A stretch of DNA of 64,000 nt from Adiantum capillus-veneris (GCA_014529385.2 CM043945.1:139403241-139467240), one strand, 5' to 3'. Positions 44,724-56,245 are shown, numbered from the stretch's first letter. The notes: generated by a model not told the origin, from the letters alone. Translations and numbers: made by a program.

Positions 44724-45356
44724 ATGCAATCACTGAAAACAAAGCCAAAAGCACAAATGCCATTAAAGAACAACAGGAAACCCGAGACCAACAATAGGGT
44801 AAAAGCAAACCATGCTAATTACAGACAGATGAAGTCACCGGCCACAATGCAAAAATCTAGGCTACCAAAACAAGGTAAACAAGTATGGATGCGGAAGGAT
44901 AGAAATGCAATGGCAGAAAAACAACAATGTAACAAACGGATTCCAACAAAGCAGACTGTTCAACCCCAAACCAAGGGCATAAAACGAATGTGGATCCCAA
45001 AGAAAATGCTTAGCCATAACCCAAATGTCACTCACATTTGGATACCAATGAAAAAGCCACAGGAACTCCCTACGATACAAGCAACAATGGAAAGTAGACA
45101 GCTGCATTTCAAAAATGGGAACCGACATATGTGGATGCCGATGAAAGACAAACCAGTGGCCAACAAGAAAGAGCCCAAACATCTACAAAAAAAGGCAGCA
45201 ACAAAATACCAATGGAAAGTCAAGGCCATAAAGCCCATAGCCATTACATCCCCGCCAATTCTATCCTTAGACACAGCTACGATTCCATCAACAGTGTCGG
45301 CAAAGCAATTGCTTCTTGCCAAAAAGACAATTAAACAGAGAGTAGTAGAGTTATAG
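44724..45356 (+). CDS. Basic W-P-K repeat protein of element B
   Basis: About 210 residues, very K/Q/N-rich, with recurring motifs spaced about 25-40 residues apart: QVWMRKDR, RMWIPKKM, HIWIPMKK, HMWMPMKD, YQWKVKA. Related W-[IV]-P-K motifs follow the protease of element A. It could bind nucleic acid by charge, but the function is unknown. Confidence 0.5.
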   Translation: MQSLKTKPKAQMPLKNNRKPETNNRVKANHANYRQMKSPATMQKSRLPKQGKQVWMRKDRNAMAEKQQCNKRIPTKQTVQPQTKGIKRMWIPKKMLSHNPNVTHIWIPMKKPQELPTIQATMESRQLHFKNGNRHMWMPMKDKPVANKKEPKHLQKKAATKYQWKVKAIKPIAITSPPILSLDTATIPSTVSAKQLLLAKKTIKQRVVEL

Positions 45357-47150
45357 TTGTTACTTGCAAAGAAAGCAGGAAAACTCGACGGCGGATGCCA
45401 ATAAGCATCTTGCTTATACCCTTCTCTTGCACAACATTAGTTTTTCCATGCATTGACCGAGTATGCATAAAATAGGGCCACATTAAACGGCCAGGCATTA
45501 GCACAACTTTTTCAACCTATGCACGACACATAATCTGAGGCGACAACCTTGTCGTTCGGGAGGACTCCGGCTAGGAGGGGGGGGAGGCATTCTAGAGGCA
45601 CTCTCAAATGCGGAACCAATGACAGAAACAACAAAAAAGGGCATGATTTTTGACTATTTTAAGGTTTGTTGCTTGATTGCGAAATTTTTTGGAGTAACCC
45701 AAGTACATATGCCCTTATATAGCATGAATCTACAGGTATATGGGGCCAAACGCCAAATCAAGCCCCTAGGTGTGTGTATATAAGTAGAAATAGCCATTTT
45801 TTCAGGAAAAATACTAATAAAACGGAGAAATCCGGCCATAAAAATTGCATGTGAGTGTATATAATGTGTTGCGGTGATGTTTGAGATCTATTATGAATTT
45901 TGGGGATTCTCTAGGTTTGATTTGCTATTTTCCTTTTAATTTTGCTAATTTTCGGCAGAAAAACTTCAAAAATACAAAAAACAGGTGAAAAATAGTCGTA
46001 ATAAAAAACAAAAAATATGGGGATGACCAGTGACTAAAGAACAACCTATGGTACAGTGGGGGTGCAATTATGAGACTGGAGCGGAAAGCGTGTTTTAGCC
46101 AGGTTTTGACGGAAATGACAAATTTTTGGTAAACAGAGAAAATGGAGTCCAAATCAAGAAATTTTTGAGCCTAAACTGCATCTTGTAGAAAGATAGGAAC
46201 ACATGTCAAATTTCATGAAAAATGGTTCGGGGACTTCCATTATAAGAAATTTTCACCCCATTTTTAGCTCATTCTCACTATTGACTTTGTGGAGAGAGCC
46301 TCTGCCAACTAGAGCGGATCGACCTTCCAGCAGCTTCTACGACGCACTCGTCTACCCGACCAGCTCTAGACATGAGAGGTAGGCTCACCACCTTGAGCTT
46401 TTCGCGCATGTTTGTCATTCTGTCGCGAAAACTAGCGTAGAGGTCACATACAAAGCGAGCGGTAGAGACGTGCAAGTAGAAACGGCGGCCTAACGGCTAA
46501 CCCGAAAGCAACAAAACTTCATCGGAAGCTTACCCTAGTCTAGGAGACTAGTGTTGGATAGCCAAAGGCAGTGGGAAACCATTGGGAAAAACCCTAATTC
46601 CCAGAAACCCGCAAGAGGCCACCAAATGGGAAATCAGCGAAACGGTGACCAAATGCTACCAAAATTTATGGGTAGGAGCATCTCGACATGCTCGACAATT
46701 CCATATGATCCGCATGACCAAAAAGTGACCCGAAGCGGCACTAAACCTCAGAAACGGCATCAGACACACAAAGCGTCAAAATGCACTTGTGGCCAAACTG
46801 CAAGTCCGTTTGCCACCAAACTTAACGAGCGGCTTTCCTAGACCATCAACAACCAAGTCCTATGGTGGTAGACCACCAAAAATCATCAAAGGTATGTAAA
46901 CGCCACAACATGTGCTTCTAGAGCAACAAATTGCCAAATGGAGCTTCGGTGAAGCCAAAGTCAACAAAAACCATACGGCAAGGATCCCCAAGGGATCGAG
47001 AAGCTATGGAGACCAACATCGAGACATTTCATCGCCAAAAAGCACTCCAAAAGTCAGAAAATGGCACGGAGGCTCTAAAGTCCACACAGGGAGTTATACT
47101 CTATCCATTTGACTTTTTTTGTTGAAATTAGGCTCAAAAGGGACTTAGGG
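45357..47150 (+). other. Element B noncoding region after the W-P-K frame
   Basis: Contains a G-run purine tract near 45576 (AGGAGGGGGGGGAGG) that resembles a polypurine tract, and then AT-rich text with only short frames (for example 46551-46841 and 46912-47112) of no recognised family. The purine tract might be an internal plus-strand priming site. Confidence 0.4.
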
Positions 47151-47159
47151 GAGCAAAGG

Positions 47160-48240
47160 GCAAGCACTGGGAGCACTAGCACTGAAAAAATCACCAAGAG
47201 ACATCCTACGCGTAGGATGTCTCAAGGGCACTTTTTGGCACAAACCTCAATATTTTTTGTCATGCACATGTTCTGAATGAAATTTACAAGCCATACTCCA
47301 AGTTTCATCACATTTTGACTAGATTTGACCTCATATGCATGGAAAAACGCAAAGTTAGGGCATAGAGGCAATAATGGGCCATTGACCTACCAAATCTTGT
47401 CCAAATCTCATGAGACTTGCACAACACATTCACATACACATCAGCAAACAATCTGTGTGGTCAGGGAGAAAAAAGGATGAAATAGACATCCTACGCGTAG
47501 GATGTCTAATGGACCTTTTTGGCATGGAAGGGATGTTTTATCATTCCAAATCTAATTACCTCATCATCAAGAGCCCATATGTCAAGTTTGAAGCCATTCT
47601 AATCACCTTTGACCCCCAACACCTTCAAGATACACTTTTTGAGCCCAAAAACACCTCACAGAGGCCTACAAGCATCAAATCTTGTCCAAATTCAAATCCA
47701 AGAACATGGCCATGCTCCATAGGCCAAGGACAACCAACAGAACAAGTTTCATCAAATTTTGATGAAAAAAACATTCTACGCGTAGGATGTCTTCAGCATA
47801 AATTTAGCCTTCTGTGCAAGGAATGACATCATGGGAGCCAATACCATGGTGCATTGAGCCCATATACCAATTTTCAACCCATTTGGACATCAATTGCTAC
47901 CTATGATGGACACTCTACCCAAATTGTGACCTAAAGCTTTAAGCAGCCCAAAAATTCACTTTTTGATATCCAAATTCAAATCCAAGCATATAGCCATGTT
48001 CCATGAGCCTTACCCTACCTGCATGTCAAGTATGAACCAATTCTGATGAAAAAGACATCCTACGCGTAGGATGTCTAGATGGAAATTTTTGGCCAGATTT
48101 GCACTATGAGCACATGCACAACTTCACAAGTTCCTTTCAAGCTTTAATTTCAATTTTCAAGTCATTTGGATAAGTAAAACCGAGTTTCGCAGCTAATATG
48201 GAAAAAACGCTAACTTTGGACTACTGAGTGTAACAGGATC
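47160..48240. repeat. Four diverged 285-bp tandem repeats, each with the 24-bp palindrome
   Basis: Palindromes begin at 47199, 47484, 47769 and 48053, spaced 285, 285 and 284 bp. Three are perfect and the third (47769) differs in the left arm. Between them the sequence is strongly diverged but keeps words such as TTTTTGGC after the palindrome and CAAGT(T/A)TGAA before it. The palindrome is therefore far better conserved than its surroundings. Confidence 0.92.
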
Positions 48241-48241
48241 T

Positions 48242-49804
48242 ATGGCAGCCTCGAAGTCACCGGCAAATAAGAAAAGAATGACAATCAAAGATTATCTGGA
48301 CAAGGTGGAACCTTTTGTCATTCCAGAAGGAACATTAAAGCCCACCAGCACCTGGATACAAGAGGATCTGTTAGAGTCTAATGACCTAAAGATCTACCAG
48401 GGAGTGTTCAAAGACAATGAAGACAATGTAATAGAGCTACCAATGCTGCCAAGAGAACTCAATGAATTTGTACGAAGCAAAATGGATGGCTACTTGGATA
48501 AAATTGACCTCCATAACTACTTCGACGCAATACTAGCAGGGGTGGACATCAAAAGAGTATGGGAGTTTGTAACAAGAATCAAAGAGGATGGAGTGGCCAA
48601 GGTGACAGATTTACAAGGCAGACCAGATACAGAGATCATAATCACGGAGCGGGTTGTAGCCCATGCACTAGACCTCTCCAATCAGGGAGACAGTGTGACA
48701 AAAACAAGGGATGAAGTCAAGGTGTACAAAGAGAAAAAGACAAATTACACCTTTGAAGACATTTCCAACCCAAAGGTGGCAATCATGAGCCAATTGTACA
48801 ACCAGTACTTCCACATGTGCACGAAGAGGCCACAGAAGTACAGGATGCTGCCAGGTGCAACTGCCACAACGTTTACTTGGGCAATGACAAAAGGCACCCC
48901 AAAGATAATCAACTATGCGACATACATACATGACAGCTTGGTAAAGATGGGCAACAAAAATCCAACCTACATAGTGCCAGGAGAATTGATAACCAAGGTG
49001 GTTTATGCAACACTACATGCTAAAGGAAGGTGGCCTGACCCCCCATCTCAGAATGATTGGCTAAGGGTAAAAGAATACAAGGAAGATGAGCCACAAAGAG
49101 AACCAAGGGTGGCTACGAGGTTGAAGAGACGGCTAGAGCCAGTTGAAGAGGAGCAACTCGAGCAGAATAAAGGAAAAAAAGAGTTTGCTCAAGTGCCGGC
49201 CAAAGAGACAAGGTCACAAAAAGTGGCAAGACCCGAGAGGCTGATGGAGAGTTTCCGAGCAGAAAGAGCCCTCAAAGGTGATTTAAATGAACTCTGGAAG
49301 CCATCTCTCGAGTCTATGTCTGGATCTTCCAGAAGAGTACAAAGGGACCGCTTTGAAGATTATATCAAGAATTTCGAGATTCTTGATGCTGCAGCAGAAA
49401 ACATTCCCCATGTACCTTTCACCGAGGAGGAAGTGGAGCAGATAAGGCAGACACTGTTAGATGAACAAGAAAGCCAAGAAAGGGAAAGGAAAACAAAAGC
49501 AGACAGGGACTTAAAGGGCAAACCGACAGCTTTACCAGAGAGCCCTAAACCCAGCCCACAGCCATCACCTCCTAGTAGCCCTCCACCAGAAGATAAAGAG
49601 GCTAAGGACAAACAAGAAGAAAGGCAAGCTGAGAAGCAAGAGCAAAGGCAAGAACCTGAGCCAAAGGAAGAGGCCAAGAGTGAGTCTGAGCAAAAAGGAT
49701 TAGACGAGGCCTATTATGCATTTTTGGACCTTCTAGCTGCATGCTATACAAAGGAAGAAGCCGCCACAGTTGCATTCGACTTGGCGAGGATAGGGCATAA
49801 ATAA
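48242..49804 (+). CDS. Element B 3' frame 1: 520-aa protein with charged C-terminus
   Basis: Starts at ATG 48242 right after the repeat array. Residues 1-290 look globular (TIKDYLDKVEPFVIPEGTL, PELPREL-like, QLYNQYFHMCTKRPQKYRM, GKRWPD-like end). The layout recalls the plant transposon proteins seen in Athila-like elements, but I could not match it with confidence. Residues 300-510 are highly charged and proline-rich (LPESPKPSPQPSPPSSPPP, then KEAKDKQEERQAEKQ). The ending (LDLLAACYTKEEAATVAFDL) may form a helix. Extra frames at this place in Gypsy elements are often called env-like or accessory. Confidence 0.65.
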   Translation: MAASKSPANKKRMTIKDYLDKVEPFVIPEGTLKPTSTWIQEDLLESNDLKIYQGVFKDNEDNVIELPMLPRELNEFVRSKMDGYLDKIDLHNYFDAILAGVDIKRVWEFVTRIKEDGVAKVTDLQGRPDTEIIITERVVAHALDLSNQGDSVTKTRDEVKVYKEKKTNYTFEDISNPKVAIMSQLYNQYFHMCTKRPQKYRMLPGATATTFTWAMTKGTPKIINYATYIHDSLVKMGNKNPTYIVPGELITKVVYATLHAKGRWPDPPSQNDWLRVKEYKEDEPQREPRVATRLKRRLEPVEEEQLEQNKGKKEFAQVPAKETRSQKVARPERLMESFRAERALKGDLNELWKPSLESMSGSSRRVQRDRFEDYIKNFEILDAAAENIPHVPFTEEEVEQIRQTLLDEQESQERERKTKADRDLKGKPTALPESPKPSPQPSPPSSPPPEDKEAKDKQEERQAEKQEQRQEPEPKEEAKSESEQKGLDEAYYAFLDLLAACYTKEEAATVAFDLARIGHK

Positions 49805-49807
49805 CAG

Positions 49808-50803
49808 ATGCAAGGCATTCGGCTAGTGGAACTTAAGGAAATTGCTACAAACACTGTAGACCTGCACCCGCCCTCTAATGACTGGGACGTGGTAATGAAA
49901 AAGCTAGCCGGATTGCGAGCACAATCCATGGCTTCAGAGGAAGAAATGACGACTCTAAAATCCACTAAAGAACAGATAAAAAAGGAAGTGGATTCTCTGC
50001 AGGCACAAAGCCAAAGGCAAAAAGAGAGAGAAGATGACCTGCATGCCAGCTTGGAAACGGCTCTACAAAACTGCCAAGCAATGGAAGAAGCAAATAAGAC
50101 AGCAACAAAAAGAATACAAGCAGCTGAAGAAGAGTGTCTGCAGTTCAACAAGTCATTGCGAGATGCCGAAAGAGAAAGGGATAATTTGACACTACAGTTG
50201 GCCGAAGAATCGAAAGAAGTAGAGGCCATGAGAAATGCCAAGGAAAAAGCAGAGATAGAACAAGAAGCAAGCCTGGATGAAGTCCTTGAGCTCAAGGACC
50301 AATTAAAAGTCAAAGATCAAACCATCCAGAGGCTGCGAGCATCACCTACAAGAGTCAGAGCTACGAGCTCGACTCAAATCATTTTCGAGAGTCAACTATA
50401 TAAAGAGCAAATGCAGGAACTTCAGAAGGAGCCGACTCTTGAGAAAAAGCAGAGGTTACTGATGGCTGAAGGTTCTATTGTAATGCAAACAAGAATGGAG
50501 GACAACCAAAATGCCCTACAAGAAGAAGTGGAAAGCATAAAGAAAAAGCTCGAGGAGGCAGAAAGAGTAAACGTTGAACTTAATGACCTCCTCGTGAATA
50601 TGGGCGGAGAATCTGAAGCGGAAAAACAAACACTCCTCAAGCAAATTGAGGAGTTAAAAGGCCAGCAACAAGCAGAGGAAGAAAGCTCAGGGCCAGCCAC
50701 CAATGAGGGCATTGACCTTGAAAATGTGGCAGACCCTGTGGACACACCCATGCAAGAGGAATGCATAGTAGGACCCTCTCAAGAGCCGCAGGATCTAACA
50801 TAA
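49808..50803 (+). CDS. Element B 3' frame 2: long coiled-coil protein
   Basis: 331 residues, almost entirely predicted coiled coil by heptad pattern (EEEMTTLKSTKEQIKKEVDS, RIQAAEEECLQFNKSLRDAE, ELKDQLKVKDQTIQRLRAS, IKKKLEEAERVNVELNDLL). It lies just after frame 1 on the same strand. It suggests a structural or oligomerising partner. The minus-strand frames opposite are shadows. Confidence 0.65.
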   Translation: MQGIRLVELKEIATNTVDLHPPSNDWDVVMKKLAGLRAQSMASEEEMTTLKSTKEQIKKEVDSLQAQSQRQKEREDDLHASLETALQNCQAMEEANKTATKRIQAAEEECLQFNKSLRDAERERDNLTLQLAEESKEVEAMRNAKEKAEIEQEASLDEVLELKDQLKVKDQTIQRLRASPTRVRATSSTQIIFESQLYKEQMQELQKEPTLEKKQRLLMAEGSIVMQTRMEDNQNALQEEVESIKKKLEEAERVNVELNDLLVNMGGESEAEKQTLLKQIEELKGQQQAEEESSGPATNEGIDLENVADPVDTPMQEECIVGPSQEPQDLT

Positions 50804-50818
50804 GAAGAGGAGGAAAAA

Positions 50819-51673
50819 TTGCGTAAGGCAATAGAGGAAGAGCTAAGAGAAAGCACGAAGGAAGCCTTGGAATGGGAGCACAGGGTCTTCAAATCTATGA
50901 CAATTCAGAAGATCGACGCCAGCAATCTCAGGCGCGAGTGGCTTCAACCCTCTCTCCCATATCCATTGCTGAAATATGAGGCAACAACAATCAACAAGCG
51001 GATCACAGAAGAACCAACGGTACCTCTTTACAATGCAGACACCTCGAAGCCAGAAGGAGTTAAGCTTATAGTAGATTCTTAGCCAAAGTGGAGGAAGTCT
51101 TGGCTTACCAAGTACCCACAATACCTAATCCACTTGGTAGAGGCACCTAAACATATCAGGGACAACCTCAGCTTCTGTCCTCTACCAAGGTTTAGGACGT
51201 GGAAGGCACAAGAAATTTTGCAAAGAAGCCAACCCACTTGGCTGAATTATGCAAAGCTGCCGGGCGTGAAGGCAGGTGAGAGAATAAGTGTCCAATACAT
51301 GGTGAAAACCCTAACGGGAGCCATAAAGTTGTTCATTGGCTCACCTTACCTTACATGCATTATAATGCCAAAAATCTGCAGAACTATCCTAGAAGTGTTC
51401 GAGACCTTCAATCCAAGCCAAGTGACCGACAACATATTCTTCTTTCAGGATACATACAGATGTGCTTATGATTTGTCAGATCAGCCTTCCAAGGAGGTGA
51501 TACATGCGCTGTACCAAAAAATCATGTTTCTACCATCCTATCACCTCCAGGCTTTTGAAGAAGCATTTTATACGGTGTTCTTCACCATGAATACAGATAT
51601 CTTTGGCCCAACAATGCTGAACCTACATGCAAGGTACGAAGCACTGCTAAAGATGCGGGAAACAATAAGATGA
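50819..51673 (+). CDS. Element B 3' frames 3 and 4
   Basis: Open frames 50819-51082 and 51134-51673. The first is charged and helical (RKAIEEELRESTKEALEWEH). The second is globular (LSFCPLPRFRTWKAQEILQR, LFIGSPYLTCIIMPKICRT, YRCAYDLSDQPSKEVIHALY) with no predicted membrane segment or signal. No family was recognised. They end 34 bp before the polypurine tract, so they close the element. Confidence 0.55.
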
Positions 51674-51706
51674 AGCAGCAGATCAAGGCCATGTCGGGGA
51701 CGACAT

Positions 51707-51722
51707 GAAGGAGGGGGGGGGA
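51707..51722 (+). promoter_or_regulatory. Polypurine tract of element B
   Basis: GAAGGAGGGGGGGGGA immediately precedes the TGTTAG start of the 3' LTR. Confidence 0.85.
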
Positions 51723-53021
51723 TGTTAGAAGCTGGACACACCCCACGGCATCTAACTACTCGGAGGACTATTATTTTTGTAATTATTCATTCATTGATGA
51801 AAACCCGATTTTTCACCTTGTAAATATTGAGACTTACACAAGTTTCCAGATTGTATCCCAGTTTTGATAACTAGATTGAGTAGATGGTTGATTTTGGATC
51901 TCTGATTTGAGTGGATATTATAGATCTGAAATCTACAGATTGATCTCTTTCCATAGATATGTTACATTATATAGTTTGCCATTTTGCCTGTTTGGATTCA
52001 AAAGCTTTTCTTTGTTTGTTTTCTCAATACTAAAGGTTTGACTTCCTTGAACTGCCAAATAAAGAGGCCCTCCTAGACTTTATTCTCTTCCTAATGGGAA
52101 AGGGTTGGAGGTTCATGACAAGTTGCTTACCACTCGGTGGGCTAACTTGAAGCTTGGTTGCACAATAGACACGCTAGTTTGGAAATTCAATAGAGTAATA
52201 GAGGCCTTGGAATGGTAAGAGATTGCTAGGTACTTCCACAACTCTATCTCTCACTAGTTTCCATGGCTATCTACGGTGATTGTAAGGTATATATACCACT
52301 TTTTGACCTTAATGAAAAAACCTTTTGTAATTTTAGAAAACAAGTTTGAAGTCTGTGAGTGAGCGTACTCTGTACGGGAGAGAGAGTGTGAGATTCCTCT
52401 TGACGCTACGTGTGCTACGGTGGTCAGAATCGAGTGCGAAGAAGTGCAGCGTGTTGCCCCCGACTAGAGCTACGCACCGATACCAACATTGCACGCGTAC
52501 GGTCCGGCTTTGTGAGCTCCTTCTACGAGCTTCATCGGTTGTTTGGGTGAGCATACGTTGTCTGATTTTGCATTGCAACATATCCACGCGTTCACATTGA
52601 GTAGAACTACACATTAGGCACTTTAAATTTTGGAAACGAAGACCTAGAGATTTTGGCCAGATATCCTACGTGTTTCTGCACCGGGTGTTTTGGGTCGTGA
52701 TTTTGGTTCATAGACCTTAGGGAGAGCGGCCTATTGGTATTAGTAGGGTCTCCTTCAAGTTCTATGGTGTTTCGAGATTTTTTGATGGGTTTTCGGCTCT
52801 AGAAAGCATTGTAGGAAGTTTCCTCTTTTGCACTCTTGAAGGCTGTGACTTAGACAATTGGTAGAGACCTCTGTAGGAATTGGTTAGGAGTCGGTCGAGT
52901 GTAGGTTGACACCTTATGATTGCTTCCACGCACCTGCGGGTCGAGCTTCTTCCTTAACTGACATTACATGTTAGGTGAGTTCTCGTTGTGCTGATGTCCA
53001 TCGCGTCGTATCCGTCCAACA
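51723..53021 (+). mobile_element. Element B 3' LTR
   Basis: Starts TGTTAGAAGC and ends CCAACA. Carries a TATA-like palindrome (52286-52297). The last 336 bp match 23674-24009 at about 95%. Its front 960 bp resemble the LTR relic at 480-1470 and not the LTR at 22437. Confidence 0.85.
52286..52297 (+). promoter_or_regulatory. TATA-like box in element B 3' LTR
   Basis: GGTATATATACC, a self-complementary TATA site about 80 bp before the GAGAGAG block. Confidence 0.5.
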
Positions 53022-53299
53022 TGAGTGCTTGGGAGAAACAAAGGAAGAGTGCCTAATGCAGGTGTCAATTATGGGACACCCTATATGCATATGAGAAATT
53101 TTTCAAACAAAAGCATGCAATGTAGGAGATGGAGTTGATGGGTGCTTCAAGCAACAAATATAGCACATGTGACATCAAGGACGTCTCAATAGCTTCCACA
53201 TTTCCAAGAAAGGTTTTCAATGTAGAAGCTTCTCCACTCATACCTCATTGTGCTAAGTGCATGAGTGTCTTTTGGAATTCCTCCTTTACTTCATCACTA
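53022..53299. other. Gap between element B and element D
   Basis: 278 bp with no recognised feature. No target duplication of B is evident at its right end, perhaps because the left neighbour is another element. Confidence 0.4.
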
Positions 53300-54603
53300 T
53301 GGCCGCCCATTAAAACCCAATGGCCGCCCATACTCAAGGCCTGCCCAAAAACCATGAAAAGCCCGCCCAAAATTTATCTCAAAAACCAACCGCCCAAAGT
53401 CCCAAGGGCCCATAACCTAAAAGGCCGCCCGGCCATTCCCTAAAGAGGGGTGGCCACCCAATTAAATCAGTGGAGTGTGAAACCAAAAGGGGAAAAAGCG
53501 GAAAAATGGTGTGAGCGGGAGGGCGCAGACAGTGTCGAGGTAGCTTGGAGAGATGCGCAGGTGGCACCGATGCTCCGTTGAGCACGAGCCAGAGACGAAA
53601 AAAGGAGAGTTCGCCAAGGCGCATATTTTCGACACTGGTCCGTTCAAATTTTGTGCAGGTCCTAAATCTACTACCACGTCATCAACGAGGTTTACACGCG
53701 CCTTAGCAACGAGGGCACCGTTGTTGCTAATGGAGTAGGGGGGCCTAATAATAGGGTCAACAAGTGAAGCAAGCAAGATAACGAGGGGAATGGAATGAGG
53801 AGGAAGTGGAAGGGCTTGTCGAGGTTGAAACAAGCAAGTAGGTCGAGAAGAAGCTTGTCAAGGCAAGCATGCAAAGCAAGAAGATCATAAGGCAAGCAAA
53901 CAAGCAAGAAGAGAAGCTTGATGATCCAGGCAGTGAACTAAATTGAAGCTTGCAGAATCCTCGAGAATTGAAGCAGTTAAAGTGGCAGAAGAGAAGTTTT
54001 CATCACCGTCATTGACTAGAGATTGATTAAATAATTGTTAAGCCCTGGTGTTGATAACGGCCCAGTTAATCGTGTAAAATGGGATCTTAAACTCCTAGTT
54101 AGCAGATGATCCAAGTGCCGGTGCTGCTAACAGCCTGCCTTGGCTAAGGATTAAGTTGTACTTAAATGTATTAATCAATTAATTGACGAGTACAATGATT
54201 GCCAGAGTCAGTTGCATCGGTTGTTCTTGTTCTCTCTCTTTCACACCTCCCACAGCTAGAGGCCTGGCGCCTGCCTGGGCTCAAATTTCAAATGCATATC
54301 CCCCGACATCTTTGGTGAACCCGACGCAAAACAAGCCGGGGTGGGAGGTAAAGATGGAGATTCCATAACAATTGAATCTGTTTATTGACGACCTCAATTC
54401 TAATGGATTTGATAAAAATATAGCGGTTCATATTTGGCAAAAATGATGGAATTAGTTTAGGGATGTCTGCAGGAAGCGAAAGCCATGCATAAAAAAAGCG
54501 GATTCATGATGCTTTAGAGATGACACTTGATGCTGTATGGGAGCCGTATCGTGTTTTTTAGGAATATGATCCAGAAGGTTTTATTGCATGTTACGAAACT
54601 GAG

Positions 54604-56245
54604 ATGAAGAGCCGAAATGTTCCAGAAGATCGAATGATTGCAGCTTTTGAAGATGCTGTAAACTCGGATTTTAAAAAGCAGGTTCCAGAACTAGTAGAAG
54701 CATATCCCACACGGTGGGACTATTTTGCAAAGGAATTTATTTACAAAAGTTCAAGGATTATAGATCTGGAAATAAAAGAGATTAATAAACGAAGTCAGGT
54801 TGTCTTCAGTAAAGGTGAAGGGATCAATTGTAACTTCTCAACTATGATGAATTCTGGGAGCATATTTTTGCAAGAGGCAAAGCCAAAGAAAATGTTGAGC
54901 TAGAAGTGGTAGATTCAGTTTTAGAGGAGCATATTTTGAGCAATAAAGAAAAGGTAAATGATGAATTTAATGCTGAAACAAATTTGTATGATTTTTTTTC
55001 AAAGATTGCTCGCATGGATGCTAGCTCCAATAATGGTTTCAGTGAAGACATAGACTGTACAGCAAGTGGTTCACAAGCTGTTGACCTTGACATGGGTTAT
55101 TCTGAAGGAGTTCATCAAGCAGATGAGCCTCTACAGAATATTTCTAAAACTATCATCACTATAGGCAAGCAAGAAAACATGTTTGCTACAGATGATTGCA
55201 TAAACAAAGCTATTATATGCATAGTAGCTGATGAAGTGACCAAGATTGTGGACCCACTATAGGATGAACTTGAGGATGTCAATGAACCTATAATTACTAC
55301 TAACCATATGTTTATAGATGCTATTATCATGGAAGAAGATGCCATAATCGATGATTTTTTGTCTAGACCTGAAGGAGATAATTATGACAATATAGAAGGG
55401 CTTTTTGATACATGTACCTCTTCAGAGGGGGTTCCAAATGAGCCTTTACAATGCTATGATGTATTGCTAAGTAACATGGATGCAGACGAGGAAGCATAGG
55501 GTGATATTGATGAGTATGAATATTTTTTATATCATGTTGATTGTGAACAGGTTATCAATAGAGATTTTACATCTATGCTTGTACATGGGTTTCATGAGGA
55601 GATAAATCCTACAATTTTGATTTATGTTGAGACTTCTAAGGGTGACTTTCCCAAGGATGCTACGCATGAAGGTCTACAGGATAAAGCTGTTTTTTCATGA
55701 TGAAGCTGAAATCCCAACAGGTGAAAATTCGTCTGATGATACAGGTCGAGAGACTCCCAAGGTTTTTTGTGATGGCTATGAAGCTAGAGGGGGTGATGAT
55801 GATAAATCATCCTTTATACTGCAAAAAGTGCACAAGGTTTTTCATTTCCTTGGACAATGTGCCAAATGTGGCTGGATTTGGATGCTATTCCTATTGATGT
55901 TTACTTCAGTGATGTATTGGCTTCCAGTAAAAGGGAGTCATATTTCTTTAATTCTTACTAGTAACGAGCTTAAGTTGCCAAAAAGTTTATGAGATGTGGG
56001 TTTTGCACTATGCTTCAGGTGAAGCTCTAGTATATTGTGGAACCCATCAATGCTATGTGATCTCAATGGTTTTTGATCCAAGAGATTCTAAGGATATTCA
56101 CAAGCAGATTCAATATGGATGGATACTGTTAAGTATGCATAGCAATTGCATACTATTTGAACCAGGGGTAGCATATTTGCACCAGAAATGCTTGAGGTTG
56201 ATTGATACAGGAAATGTATGCTCATGTGGATATTATGTTGCTTGA
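54604..56245 (+). other. Element D internal coding-like frames (fossil)
   Basis: Frames with protein-like text: EDAVNSDFKKQVPELVEAYP, RWDYFAKEFIYKSSRIIDLE, then an acidic run from 54906 to 55499 (FLSRPEGDNYDNIEGLFD) and FHFLGQCAKCGWIWM near 55850. Composition suggests one gag-like or accessory protein, but no family was recognised. Confidence 0.35.

Larger units (their letters stand above)
22437..53021 (+). mobile_element. Element B: large Ty3/Gypsy-like element (about 17.7 kb without insertions)
   Basis: Parts in order: LTR 22437-24009, tRNA-Asp-type primer binding site 24011-24028, long leader, gag, protease, integrase-like part, a second retropepsin-like frame, a basic repeat protein, a noncoding region with 285-bp repeats, extra frames (48242-51673), a polypurine tract and LTR 51723-53021. 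No reverse transcriptase or RNase H was recognised, so it probably relied on a helper. It is interrupted by the Copia-type element (24958-28807) and the Gypsy element (29532-38578). The shared 336-bp LTR ends are about 95% identical. It is broken, with several breaks and moderate age. Whether the 22437 LTR truly belongs to B or was shared with a neighbour is uncertain. Confidence 0.7.

Noticed and set aside
49360-50313. Minus-strand serine/leucine-rich frames opposite the 520-aa and coiled-coil frames
   Set aside because: Antisense of E/K-rich coding sequence commonly yields S/L/F-rich open frames. No start context or family signal.
51134-51673. Envelope protein of element B
   Set aside because: No signal peptide, membrane helix or fusion-type segment is visible, so an envelope call is not supported.
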